Shown here in pieces: positions 17,488-26,133 of a stretch of DNA of 64,000 bases (within the stretch, counting starts at the first letter, position 1; each line of letters begins with the position of its first letter). The translations under genes were made by a program, and so were the position numbers. Below the pieces are notes generated by a model that did not search any database, was not told the origin of the DNA, and worked only from the letters and a program-made list of their open reading frames with translations. The DNA is taken from positions 1 to 64,000 of the forward strand of contig CALARU010000287.1 in NCBI GenBank assembly GCA_937888715.1. The letters run 5' to 3'. Source of the stretch: an uncultured Planctomycetaceae bacterium (GTDB lineage Bacteria > Planctomycetota > Planctomycetia > Gemmatales > Gemmataceae).

Positions 17488-20205
17488 ATGAGTTCATGCT
17501 ACCTTGTTTCTCAATATGCGATTCCAACCACCAATAACCTTTATCTTGATGAAGAATTAGTGGCCCAAATTTTAAATGGCTACCTTTCGCTTTGGCACCC
17601 TAATGCCATTGCAAAATCAATTAAGCCCCCCAAAATAATCAGCTACCAAGACACCCACGAAATCGATGACCAATCGCTCGTATGCTTAGTGGACTTATCA
17701 AATAACGAATCGCATGGGATAATAAACAAGAAAACTTTTTCTGCTTGTTCAGAAAAAATGGAAACAGTCCAAAAGCTTAGCGATCTATTAAAAGCCCTTC
17801 ACAATGAAACAATAGAAACTCAAGCACCAGAATTGGATTATTTTTTTGCCGTGGGCTTTGCATACCAGATGGTAAATAGCCTTTTCGAAGCCATGCAGCA
17901 CGAAAATCTTCTTTCGCATGAATCAATCTGGGAAGAATGCGTCCAAGCTGCCAACAAATATCTTCAAAGCGATTGGGAAGGTGCAAAAGAAAATTTACGA
18001 AGCGCTTGTGCACTAATCCAAAGTGGCAGAGAAGTATTACACTCATCAAGTATCCACCTATTAGATTTCGCACCAATTAAAAATCTAGCAGGACTGCTAA
18101 TTCCAAATATTGAAACCGGTAATCCTGTAAATATCATTGCCAGCGCCAAAGAATTATCCGAATTGCCTCCCCTTGAATTAGAAAAAATCACAGACTGGTT
18201 TAATTCCGAGCAGGTTGAAATTTGTGGTGGATTATTCAATGACCATCCTGAAACGGTTGGCCCTCTTACTTCACGAATCTGGAATTTAAAAAAAGGAAGA
18301 GAAACACTTCTTAATCTTGTGGGTAAGGAAGTCAAAGTATTCGCCAAAACCACCCAAGGCCTTTCTGCTGACACCCCAAGAGTTTTACATCTTGCAGGTT
18401 TCAGCAAGGCATTACTAATGCCTCATGGGGAAAACAATATCCCGACATTTCGCGGGCCAGTGTTTAGCTGGTCATCAAGTATTGGAAGGCAGATTGAAAC
18501 TTTTTGCAGAGAACCTTTTAGCTCTTCAACAAATCACACCTTTTTTCATTTGGCCTTCCACCTAGGAAAACTATTGCAGCAAGATAGTTCACCCACGTTG
18601 GCATTCTTTAAAACAACCTCAAATAGTTCGATTTTTTACAATTACTTATTAAAAGCCAACAGCCTCGCACCAATATTCGGTAACTGGCTAACCATGTCAA
18701 ATTATCTTCATGAAGTCTACCCTTCAGAATATCCAGGCCCTATTTCTCAAGATGATTTCAAAACTGAGACCCTGCAACTTCACCCCAATGCACCAATTTC
18801 AGGGCAAATCAATCATTTAAAAAACCGCAGAACACTAGATTGCGCCAGCAACATTGCTTCTATCCTGAATGTTTTAGGTTCGAACCAACCAGAAGCCCTA
18901 CGCCAATTTGCAAATGACTGGACAGAAACGGAAGCCCAAACAGAACAAAATCCGTTGACTATTAACCAAGCGCCTTCTGAACTATTCCAAAGGGCAGGGG
19001 CGTTACTTGCAGAGCGTATCCTCCAACGAGGCGAAGATGGAAAAAATGGAATACTTCTTTTAAACCCTTGCAGCTTCACCCGAAGAATTGGAATGGAAAC
19101 AGAAAGCACATCCGGGCCACAAGCTGCCAAGGGTGTGCTTGCAGCTAACCAATCGATGGACAAATCGGAATCCATTATTGAAGTTCCAGGCTTGGGGTAC
19201 ACCTGGGTTCCACTTGCAGATACAGCAAACCCTCCAAAATTCTCCAACAAGTTTAAACTTGCAGACGAAAACTCTGTGAGAAACGAATTTTTTGAAGCCG
19301 AGATCGATCGAATTTCTGGGGGATTAAAGGCCTTTCGTGATCTAAAAACCAGAGCAAACCGACTTAGCCAACAACTTGTTGCCAATCTAGGCAGCACCAT
19401 GAAAGCTGATACCATTCGTATCAGTTCCACTGGCCCACTCTTTGGCGAAATACAATCCGAAGGCACCATCACAGGCACTAACCAAGAAGTCATCGCAAAA
19501 TTCAAACAGACCATCCGTGCATGGCTAGGTAGGCCTATGCTGGAACTCAACATCGAGATAAATCCAACCGAACCTTTACGAGGTGATCGTTGGTCCAATT
19601 ACATCGCATCTAGGTTTGCTTGGCCCCATGACCAAGTAACCATGCATCGTGGACACGAAGGAAGGGTTGCATCTACCAACAATCTACGCACGGAAAGTTG
19701 TGACTTTATTGAATGGAAGTGGGGGCCCAGAAAAACTTTCCTCTTTACCAAGGGGCTTTCCTACTTCGAAAAACAAGGCGATAGTAAGATCGACACCCTT
19801 TTAATAACAGAGGGAGAAAATCAAACACACTTCAGCATGGGACTGAGCATGGATCGCGATCACCCATTCCAAATGGCGATGGCCTTGGATTCTCCGATTT
19901 ACATACAAAAAGTTAGTAAAGGCGCGCCGCCAACAGGGCCGACTGGATGGTTTTTTCACATTGATGCACCCAACCTGGTACTACACCAGATTTCCTTCAA
20001 AGCCGACGAATCATCTGCCTACCTTCTTTTGGAAGAAACAGAGGGGTTTGCAACGCCCTGTGATATCCGTTGCGTTAAAACTCCCAAGCGGGCGTGCTTC
20101 CTTGATTTGCAGAACAATGACCAAGGCGATCTCTCTATTCGTGATGATAGCGTTACCATTTATCCGGAATCTAACGGCCTTATGCTCCTAAAGATCGATT
20201 TTTAA
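17488..20205 (+). CDS. GH38-like protein lacking catalytic motifs (probable pseudoenzyme)
   Basis: This is a 905-residue protein. The C-terminal half has a pattern resembling the GH38 beta-sandwich (NEFFEAEIDRISGGLKAF at about residue 600, followed by the long beta-rich region). The middle resembles the helical and (beta/alpha) part of alpha-mannosidases: EQVEICGG at 241, then GRETLLNLVGKEVKVFAKTTQGLSADTPRVLHLAGF at 270-305. In GH38 the equivalent of residues 284-291 is a WxxDxFG-type motif with the nucleophile Asp; here it is FAKTTQGL. The N-terminal HxD metal motif is also missing (SCYLVSQYAIPTTNN). Catalysis is therefore unlikely. There is no signal peptide. It may bind glycans or be a structural scaffold; the assignment rests on pattern only. 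Confidence 0.65.
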   Translation: MSSCYLVSQYAIPTTNNLYLDEELVAQILNGYLSLWHPNAIAKSIKPPKIISYQDTHEIDDQSLVCLVDLSNNESHGIINKKTFSACSEKMETVQKLSDLLKALHNETIETQAPELDYFFAVGFAYQMVNSLFEAMQHENLLSHESIWEECVQAANKYLQSDWEGAKENLRSACALIQSGREVLHSSSIHLLDFAPIKNLAGLLIPNIETGNPVNIIASAKELSELPPLELEKITDWFNSEQVEICGGLFNDHPETVGPLTSRIWNLKKGRETLLNLVGKEVKVFAKTTQGLSADTPRVLHLAGFSKALLMPHGENNIPTFRGPVFSWSSSIGRQIETFCREPFSSSTNHTFFHLAFHLGKLLQQDSSPTLAFFKTTSNSSIFYNYLLKANSLAPIFGNWLTMSNYLHEVYPSEYPGPISQDDFKTETLQLHPNAPISGQINHLKNRRTLDCASNIASILNVLGSNQPEALRQFANDWTETEAQTEQNPLTINQAPSELFQRAGALLAERILQRGEDGKNGILLLNPCSFTRRIGMETESTSGPQAAKGVLAANQSMDKSESIIEVPGLGYTWVPLADTANPPKFSNKFKLADENSVRNEFFEAEIDRISGGLKAFRDLKTRANRLSQQLVANLGSTMKADTIRISSTGPLFGEIQSEGTITGTNQEVIAKFKQTIRAWLGRPMLELNIEINPTEPLRGDRWSNYIASRFAWPHDQVTMHRGHEGRVASTNNLRTESCDFIEWKWGPRKTFLFTKGLSYFEKQGDSKIDTLLITEGENQTHFSMGLSMDRDHPFQMAMALDSPIYIQKVSKGAPPTGPTGWFFHIDAPNLVLHQISFKADESSAYLLLEETEGFATPCDIRCVKTPKRACFLDLQNNDQGDLSIRDDSVTIYPESNGLMLLKIDF

Positions 20206-20285
20206 TCCTACATTAAAAAAACTAAGTTACGACTTTATCACACCTGTTGATTGTAGGAATTGAATCAACACATTTTTACAAGTCT

Positions 20286-20314
20286 TTGACCTTTTTTAAA
20301 TTTTGATTAATGAT
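20286..20314 (+). promoter_or_regulatory. Possible promoter of the Tyr/Pro-rich secreted gene pair
   Basis: TTGACC at 20286-20291, a 17-base spacer and AATGAT at 20309-20314. The -35 is good and the -10 weaker. It lies about 60 bases before the start at 20375. Confidence 0.35.
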
Positions 20315-20374
20315 TCATGTTGAACACTAGATGCATAGGCTAAAACTACTTTCAACCTTGCATCAGGTGTCATC

Positions 20375-20722
20375 ATGAAAAAGATTTTTTTTGTTTTCGC
20401 TTTAGGATTACTAACACTGGGTATTGCCCAGACTGCTTCTGCAGATGGCAGATATCATTATTCGGGTGGGATGGAAAAACAGTATCCGAATATTTTCGGT
20501 AGGCACTATGGCTATGTAGCTCGATATTCCCCACTCATGAGTCAATTCAATACGCCCGCACCCTACTTCACACCCGCAAATCAAAGCTATGGCTACCCTA
20601 ATTTCTGGCAACAACAAAACCCAGGGCAGGGCGGCACCTCTGCTGAACAACCAACCGCAGGTTATCACTACTATCCCGCTATGCCAAATACCATGATGCC
20701 CAGCTATTGGTATGGCAGATAA
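20375..20722 (+). CDS. Small secreted Tyr/Pro-rich protein
   Basis: This 115-residue protein has a clear Sec signal peptide (residues 1 to about 23, ending TASA). The mature part is rich in Tyr, Pro, Gln and Asn, has no Cys, and shows YHYYPAMP and PSYWYGR near its end. Such composition suggests an extended, aggregation-prone or surface-structural protein; no enzyme motif is present. AGGTG lies five bases before the ATG. It forms a pair with the next gene, which has the same start (MKKI), similar composition, ribosome site and Arg at the C-terminus. Confidence 0.75.
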   Translation: MKKIFFVFALGLLTLGIAQTASADGRYHYSGGMEKQYPNIFGRHYGYVARYSPLMSQFNTPAPYFTPANQSYGYPNFWQQQNPGQGGTSAEQPTAGYHYYPAMPNTMMPSYWYGR

Positions 20723-20779
20723 TCAAGCATTACTAACTTAATCGTTTAAACTCAAAGTGTTTTAATTAAAAGGTGCAAC

Positions 20780-21145
20780 ATGAAGAAAATTGTATTAGGA
20801 ATTTTGATGGCTCTTATCACTGTGCCCAGCGTTAAAGCTGAAATGCTTTACACTGCCCAAGGCCAAATGGGCTTTTTACTAAGCCACTGGTACCAAAGCC
20901 CTCACCACCATGCACACTATAACAAAAAGCATCCACCAATACCCCCACTAGCGCCATGGTATACCTATTGGCCATCTGAAGCAATCAATCAACCAATCGC
21001 ACCAATGGCTTATCCTTATTGGCCGGGCGCAAACTATCAAGCGCCGCCTGCAAACCAACAAGGCAATGGCCAATTAGGCGCCCAAAACCATCCAAATTAT
21101 TTCTACTATTATGGTTCAAACTCTTATGTATATCCTGCTCGTTAA
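20780..21145 (+). CDS. Small secreted Tyr/Pro/His-rich protein
   Basis: This 121-residue relative of the preceding gene product has a Sec signal peptide (1 to about 20, ending VKA). The mature protein contains a His cluster (PHHHAHYNKKHPP), many Pro and aromatic residues (WYTYWP, MAYPYWP, YFYYYGSNSYVYPAR) and no Cys. The His-rich stretch could bind metal ions. AAGGTG lies five bases before the ATG. The gene is 57 bases after its partner and is followed at once by a terminator hairpin. Function unknown. Confidence 0.75.
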   Translation: MKKIVLGILMALITVPSVKAEMLYTAQGQMGFLLSHWYQSPHHHAHYNKKHPPIPPLAPWYTYWPSEAINQPIAPMAYPYWPGANYQAPPANQQGNGQLGAQNHPNYFYYYGSNSYVYPAR

Positions 21146-21168
21146 TTAATCACTTTGCTTTAATTAAG

Positions 21169-21210
21169 ACCTTGCCAATGCTACCCTAGCATAGGCAAGG
21201 TTTTTCTTTT
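21169..21210. terminator. Terminator between the Tyr/Pro-rich pair and the YhcC-type gene
   Basis: Stem ACCTTGCC/GGCAAGGT with an inner ATGCT/AGCAT pairing, followed by a T-run on the plus strand. It overlaps the stop codon of the minus-strand radical SAM gene (21181). Confidence 0.8.
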
Positions 21211-22179
21211 TAACGAAACAATTGAGGCCAATCGAGATGGATCACAGTTGCTGCCCTGACATGTGCCCCGCTTTTTAAATTCCTGTTTTATTTGTGCAAG
21301 AATCTCATGTTTACGAACACACCATTCAGGTGCTATTAAATACTCACCAGGCGCATCCCCCGTCAAACGATGAATGGTATAACTTGCAGGCAACCTTTCC
21401 AAAAAGTCGCATACCAAGTTTACATATTCAGGTTGGGTCATCATTGGGACTTCGCCCCGGAGATACATCGCTTCCATAGGCGTATCGCGAACGACATGAA
21501 GGTTGTGAATTTTCACTCCATCAATTTCCATAGCAGCAAGATAATCTGCGGTATAAAGCATATCTTCATGGGATTCACCGGGAAGCCCCAAAATCACATG
21601 CGCGCACAAATCCAAATTCCGATTTTTACATCGCCTAACAGCATCGGTAAAGCTATCAACATCATGGCCCCGGTTCATCCAAACCAACGAACGATCATGT
21701 GCGGATTGTAATCCAAGTTCAAGGCAGACAAATCGATCTTTGGCGATGTCCTGCAATAATTCAAGAACCGGTTCAGGAACGGAATCAGGCCGAGTCCCAA
21801 TTGCCAAACCAACCACTTGTGGGTGATTTAAAGCTTCTTTATAAAGCCTCTCAAGCTTTTCGATTTTCCCGTGCGTATTTGTTGCAGCTTGAAAATATGC
21901 GATAAATTTAGAACATTCAAAATACTTGGAAAGAAAAGTGATGCCTCTTTGAACTTGATCAGCAATGGGTACACGAGGCAACCGTCTGTTAGGGCTAAAA
22001 CTCCGATTATCACAATAAACACAACCCCCTGTGGTTACTGTGCCATCAACATTCGGGCATGAGAACCCACCATCAATGGTCACACGATAAACCTTCTCCC
22101 CAAATTTATCTCGTAAGAAACGATTAAAGGAATTGAAGCCATCGGTGCGCAACGGATTACCGCCTTCAAGGCGTGGCAT
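21181..22179 (-). CDS. Radical SAM protein, YhcC (TIGR01212) family
   Basis: This 332-residue radical SAM protein has the cluster-binding cysteines C41, C53 and C56 in GGFSCPNVDGTVTTGGCVYC, the CX11CX2C spacing of the YhcC group. The ELGLQSAHDRSL and AHVILGLPGESHEDM segments that contact SAM are present. The biological role of this family is not established; tRNA-modification links have been proposed. The gene is 17 bases downstream of the purine nucleoside phosphorylase gene on the same strand. The start MPRLEGGNPL fits the upstream spacing. Confidence 0.93.
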   Translation of the reverse strand: MPRLEGGNPLRTDGFNSFNRFLRDKFGEKVYRVTIDGGFSCPNVDGTVTTGGCVYCDNRSFSPNRRLPRVPIADQVQRGITFLSKYFECSKFIAYFQAATNTHGKIEKLERLYKEALNHPQVVGLAIGTRPDSVPEPVLELLQDIAKDRFVCLELGLQSAHDRSLVWMNRGHDVDSFTDAVRRCKNRNLDLCAHVILGLPGESHEDMLYTADYLAAMEIDGVKIHNLHVVRDTPMEAMYLRGEVPMMTQPEYVNLVCDFLERLPASYTIHRLTGDAPGEYLIAPEWCVRKHEILAQIKQEFKKRGTCQGSNCDPSRLASIVSLKRKTLPMLG

Positions 22180-22196
22180 AATTTTACTCTTTGTGA

Positions 22197-23021
22197 TTAG
22201 TCTGGAATTTTCCGGACAATATTTGTTACCAAAACTCGTAACTTTTTCTCAGCTTCATTCGCTGTTGCTATTATCTCTTCTAACTTAACAGGTTCTAAAG
22301 CATCGGGAAGGCACATATCCGTGATAATGGAAATACCCAAGGTTTTTAAGCCCGAGTGCACCGCAACAATCACCTCGGGCACCGTAGACATCCCAACAAC
22401 ATCAGCGCCTGCTTGCCTCAAAAACCGGTATTCAGCACGCGTTTCAAGATTGGGGCCTGAAACAGCAACAAATACACCCTTATGACAACGAATGCGTTCT
22501 TCTAATGCAACTTCTTGGGCTATCTTCAACAATTCTCGATCATAAGGAAAACACATATCCGGAAAACGAACGCCCAAGCGATCATCATTTTTTCCAATCA
22601 AGGGATTGCCACCCATCAAATTAATCTGATCTTCAATGAACATGATATCGCCTCTTTCAAACTGAGGGTTCATGCCACCGCAAGCGTTACTAACGATCAA
22701 AATGTCACACCCTAAGGCCTTGAGCGCCCTAACCGGCATGGTGATCTGCTCCATTGTGTAGCCTTCGTAGAAATGGAACCTACCTTCCATTGCCACGATC
22801 TGCTTACCTGCAATACTACCGCAAATCATTCTGCCCGTATGGGTAGGCGCAGTCGATTCAGGAAAATGAGGGATATCCTTATAGGGAATCGAGGCTTCCT
22901 GCTTAATTTCTTGAGCAAAACCACCAAGCCCTGTGCCAAGAATAATCCCAACCTTAGGGTTTCCATTCCAACGGTCCTTGATAGCTTTAACGCTTTCCTG
23001 AATCTTGTCAAAAAGTTCCAT
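22197..23021 (-). CDS. Purine nucleoside phosphorylase, trimeric type
   Basis: This enzyme converts purine nucleosides and phosphate to base and ribose-1-phosphate in salvage. The 274-residue protein shows IILGTGLGGFA (phosphate-binding), AMEGRFHFYEGY, SNACGGMNPQFERGDIMFI and the base-site region ETRAEYRFLR...MSTVPEVIVA. The Asn in the DMCLPDALEP region, which is Asn243 in the mammalian enzyme, seems replaced by Asp or Met-Cys, so base preference may differ. It precedes the radical SAM gene and lies about 100 bases downstream of the esterase gene's start side. Confidence 0.93.
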   Translation of the reverse strand: MELFDKIQESVKAIKDRWNGNPKVGIILGTGLGGFAQEIKQEASIPYKDIPHFPESTAPTHTGRMICGSIAGKQIVAMEGRFHFYEGYTMEQITMPVRALKALGCDILIVSNACGGMNPQFERGDIMFIEDQINLMGGNPLIGKNDDRLGVRFPDMCFPYDRELLKIAQEVALEERIRCHKGVFVAVSGPNLETRAEYRFLRQAGADVVGMSTVPEVIVAVHSGLKTLGISIITDMCLPDALEPVKLEEIIATANEAEKKLRVLVTNIVRKIPD

Positions 23022-23120
23022 ATGAATGAATCCTTGCCCTTGATAAATAACTAGGGTAATAAGCGCACAATTCTTACTGTTGGTAATTTATGGAAAGAAG
23101 ATGAAAAATCCGATTGCGTT

Positions 23121-24515
23121 CTACTTTTTTAAGCTCATCGAAAAAAAATCGAACATTTCAGGCAGGCAAACCTGACAAATAGAACTGTGTTCTATCGATT
23201 CATATTCCTTAAAAACCAACTTGTTTTCAGGCTGTTTCAATGCTTCTTGAGAAAATTTTGCAACCGAAGACCGAGCAAAATCTTCAGACCCTACCCCAAC
23301 AAATACAGGCATATTTCCCAACGATTGATTTTTCCCAACTGCCCCTGCACCACCCATTAATCCTAGTGCCTTCACTTCTTTTGAATGATTAAGAGTAAAT
23401 CCAAGGGCCTGACCTGCACCCATCGAATGCCCGATGAAAATCACCTGTTCCGGATCTATCGGAAGCTCCTGAATCAACATCCGTAAATTATCAACAGTAA
23501 TTCCATTCCGGGGTGCAACCAACATCCATCCCCGATCATTGCAAAGGGTTTTAACTTTTCCTACACCGTATGCCTCAAAAAACATATTTTCAGTGGCTCC
23601 CGCGCCATGCAAAGCAACAACCACGGGGACTTTGGCAATCTTAGCGCAAGCGGGAATAAAGATACGAACAGGCAAGGGTGCCACTCTCCCCGGAAAAGCA
23701 ACCAAATACTCACCCCCTTTTTTATCATCAACTGCGTCCAGACCTTTTTCAAGAAAACCCATGCTTTCAACCAAGCGCTTCACTGGGATATCACCTTCAA
23801 ATTTTTTACCCATCAGCAATTCACCTAAAAGCCCTGTTAGGTTCTGCTTGCCAGCTTCCCAAAATGGTGCATCTTTTTTTAATTTTGTAGCCCGCATCTC
23901 AGTTATCAATCGTGCTTTATCCCCAATCAAACTGAACAAAACCTTGTGGCTACCCACGACCTTTTCCCCACTGCTCAATTCAAGCACCAATTGATATTCA
24001 CCTTGCTTCAATCCTTGGATATCCGCCGAAACTTTATGAGGCAGTTGCTCAATTGAAAGTAATGCAAGTTCTCGAATTTCTTTGCCATCGATCTGACTAA
24101 AGTATAATCGCCCCTTTAATAAACCTTTTTCCTTGGTTGGATAAACTGAGGCTATTTCGCACTCAATCAATTTCTCTTTTAGTTCAATGATTTTTCGGGA
24201 AGAAGTAAGGCTTAATGAATCAGCAAAGGTACGAATCCCACTTGGATCACCTTGGTTCTTACAATTCCATCGTGCAAGATCCAACGCCTTGGCACATTGA
24301 TCCAATTGCCCCGAAAAAAAATAAAAGGTTAGGGGCTTCAACCTTTCGCTAATACCCTTAAGTATCTGAGGGTCTTTTATTCCCTCAAAATCAACCTCAA
24401 ATTTAATTAATCTTCTACCAACCTCATAACGCTGGTTATCTTTTTGAGCAAAGGCAGGAGCAGCAACCAACGCAAAAACTACCGCAGTTAATAGCCGGTT
24501 AAGGAGAAGTTGCAT
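23121..24515 (-). CDS. Secreted alpha/beta-hydrolase (esterase-like)
   Basis: This is a 464-residue protein with a Sec signal peptide (1 to about 23, AAPAFAQ). The first 270 residues form a helical-plus-beta region without known motifs. The C-terminal alpha/beta-hydrolase domain has the oxyanion region LHGAGATEN (302-310), nucleophile Ser364 in GHSMGAGQ, and a candidate His in YESIEHSSI near 444. Two Cys in that area (ICQVCLPE) could form a disulphide. The substrate is unknown; a carboxylesterase or depolymerase is plausible. The downstream lipoprotein gene lies 14 bases upstream in transcription order, so the two are likely co-expressed. Confidence 0.8.
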   Translation of the reverse strand: MQLLLNRLLTAVVFALVAAPAFAQKDNQRYEVGRRLIKFEVDFEGIKDPQILKGISERLKPLTFYFFSGQLDQCAKALDLARWNCKNQGDPSGIRTFADSLSLTSSRKIIELKEKLIECEIASVYPTKEKGLLKGRLYFSQIDGKEIRELALLSIEQLPHKVSADIQGLKQGEYQLVLELSSGEKVVGSHKVLFSLIGDKARLITEMRATKLKKDAPFWEAGKQNLTGLLGELLMGKKFEGDIPVKRLVESMGFLEKGLDAVDDKKGGEYLVAFPGRVAPLPVRIFIPACAKIAKVPVVVALHGAGATENMFFEAYGVGKVKTLCNDRGWMLVAPRNGITVDNLRMLIQELPIDPEQVIFIGHSMGAGQALGFTLNHSKEVKALGLMGGAGAVGKNQSLGNMPVFVGVGSEDFARSSVAKFSQEALKQPENKLVFKEYESIEHSSICQVCLPEMFDFFSMSLKK

Positions 24516-24529
24516 GATAATTTCAGCCT

Positions 24530-25414
24530 TTATTTATCGTTTTCGAAATCTTGCCACGAGGCTTGAATTGCGAGAGGCAAAGACTTACCAAATTCCCCTA
24601 GGGATTCCCGCAACGGAGTATTTTTTTTGCTACAGCGCAAAACAAGGACTCGGGGAATAATATTTTGGCCAACTCTCATGTAAAAAAAATTGGAACCCAA
24701 TAACTTCAAATCATCTTTGGGAGTTTCAGTTGGCCCGATCACCAGAAAATCTCCAGCCTCAACTTTTAGTTCGCAAGTAAGTTTATCAAAAATGCGTTCT
24801 GACTTAAACGAATGCATTTCCCACTCGAGACTTCCCGAAACAGTTTTAACCGCCTTGGGCAATAACTTTTCTTTCCCAGATTTAATTAATGGTTGAAGCA
24901 GGAGTTTATAAGAATTCTCAGAAACGGAGATGGGTGAAATTTTGAAAAACGGCTGTGCTGCCAAAAGATTGATATCCTCTAGTTTATCATTCTCCGAGAA
25001 AGTGGTGTCAAGTGAATCCAAAACGCCAGTAATCGGGATAAGCTTTTCACCCCCGATTTTCACATGAAACCTGCGAGGGTTTGGGCTATATTTTTCGGTA
25101 CCTAAAAGACGAAGTAGCTCAGGTGGCGGGGTTTTCCCAAAGCTTGTCATTCGAAATCCGTTCTGCTCCAGTACCGCCTTTTTTTCCAAGCCCACTAAAT
25201 TGTTATCCGCCAAGCCCCATATCGATTCGAAAATATCTTTTTCCACCAAAGGCAGTTGTACCATAGCAACATCAATCCGAATCGATTCACTTTCATCAAT
25301 ATTTTTCAACAACGAGTTTTCAATCTTTTTCTCTTGAATTACAAAAGGATCCGCGGAAGGCAGGCAGCCCGCCAACATAAAGAGCATCAGGATAACAATC
25401 GCTTTTCTACCCAT
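24530..25414 (-). CDS. Lipoprotein of unknown function
   Basis: From the ATG at 25414 the protein has 294 residues. It carries a classic lipoprotein signal, with LAGC at residues 14-17 after a hydrophobic stretch, so it is probably membrane-anchored. A longer frame to 25462 would add an unlikely leader. The mature part is beta-rich, with the pattern KDIFESIWGLADNNLVG and a later hydrophobic strand region ending ASWQDFEN. I know no family for it. It precedes the secreted esterase by 14 bases, which suggests a shared periplasmic task. Confidence 0.7.
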   Translation of the reverse strand: MGRKAIVILMLFMLAGCLPSADPFVIQEKKIENSLLKNIDESESIRIDVAMVQLPLVEKDIFESIWGLADNNLVGLEKKAVLEQNGFRMTSFGKTPPPELLRLLGTEKYSPNPRRFHVKIGGEKLIPITGVLDSLDTTFSENDKLEDINLLAAQPFFKISPISVSENSYKLLLQPLIKSGKEKLLPKAVKTVSGSLEWEMHSFKSERIFDKLTCELKVEAGDFLVIGPTETPKDDLKLLGSNFFYMRVGQNIIPRVLVLRCSKKNTPLRESLGEFGKSLPLAIQASWQDFENDK

Positions 25415-25591
25415 CAGAGTTACCGTCTCACTCAAAAAACAAAATATCTCGAATTTGAGCAATAAGGTTAGAATGATTAATGGTCAAGATAGCTTTAATC
25501 AAATGCCTAGAGCTTGGAAGTTTAAAAAGGTTTTACCTTGAATAATCCGTATTGCTTTCCATTATATTAACAGGTATCTGCGTGATGAAAG

Positions 25592-25619
25592 TTGCATACC
25601 AGCAAAACTACCCTATAAT
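25592..25619 (+). promoter_or_regulatory. Sigma-70-type promoter for the small Trp-rich gene
   Basis: TTGCAT at 25592-25597, a 16-base spacer and a perfect TATAAT at 25614-25619. The expected transcript start near 25626 leaves a leader of about 65 bases before the ATG at 25692. The rest of the 277-base gap back to the lipoprotein gene shows nothing else I can support. Confidence 0.55.
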
Positions 25620-25691
25620 TAAGATGGGCAGTCTGGTGAACTGGTTTGCTATTTGTTGTGTTCGATTTAACCGCTTAAACCCGATTGGACA

Positions 25692-26114
25692 ATGCTAGAA
25701 CCCATGGAAAAATCTAGTGTTTATGTCGATGGTGACGAAGAAGCTCTTCGCTTTAAATGGATTGAATCCGAAAAAGCAGGTTGCGACTTAGGTGAAGTTG
25801 CAATCCGCAAATGGGTCCAATGCCATTGGTGGGGCTATTTAAGGGCCCGTTGGCTAGAACATCTTCAGGGCAAACGCTTCTGGGTCGAACTTGATCGAGG
25901 CGATTTTGGGTTACTTCAGCGCAAATTCCACGAAAACACCGTACTACTTGACCGCATCCTCGATAGACTAAAATCCGGGCAGGAAAATCTTGATATCATC
26001 AATTGGGCCATGGATTGGAACATCCCCATGGATCCCGTCGTACAAATCCTCGAAGCCTTGGACATTAATAGCCGTAGGCTTGCACACCGGTTTGAAGAAA
26101 TCAATAAAAGCTAA
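25692..26114 (+). CDS. Small Trp-rich protein, hypothetical
   Basis: This 140-residue cytoplasmic protein has no family I recognise. Its centre is striking: QCHWWGYLRARWLEHLQG followed by KRFWVELDRGDFG, with eight Trp in the protein. The second half is helical (LLDRILDRLKSGQENL) and ends with a two-helix segment. A start at MEKSS (codon 5) is an alternative. It is a single gene with its own good promoter, transcribed towards the convergent FolK-SDR gene, whose stop is 20 bases away. The conserved-looking W/R cluster suggests a nucleic-acid or protein-binding surface; this is speculation. Confidence 0.6.
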   Translation: MLEPMEKSSVYVDGDEEALRFKWIESEKAGCDLGEVAIRKWVQCHWWGYLRARWLEHLQGKRFWVELDRGDFGLLQRKFHENTVLLDRILDRLKSGQENLDIINWAMDWNIPMDPVVQILEALDINSRRLAHRFEEINKS

Positions 26115-26133
26115 TTGCTAATTATGTAATTTT

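Noticed and set aside
18813-19598. 261-codon antisense frame inside the GH38-like gene
   Set aside because: It is a mirror of the real frame; the composition is biased, with no motif, promoter or ribosome site.
25463-25691. Candidate tRNA-Sec (GTTCGATT motif near 25667)
   Set aside because: The putative T-stem does not pair and no acceptor stem can be formed.
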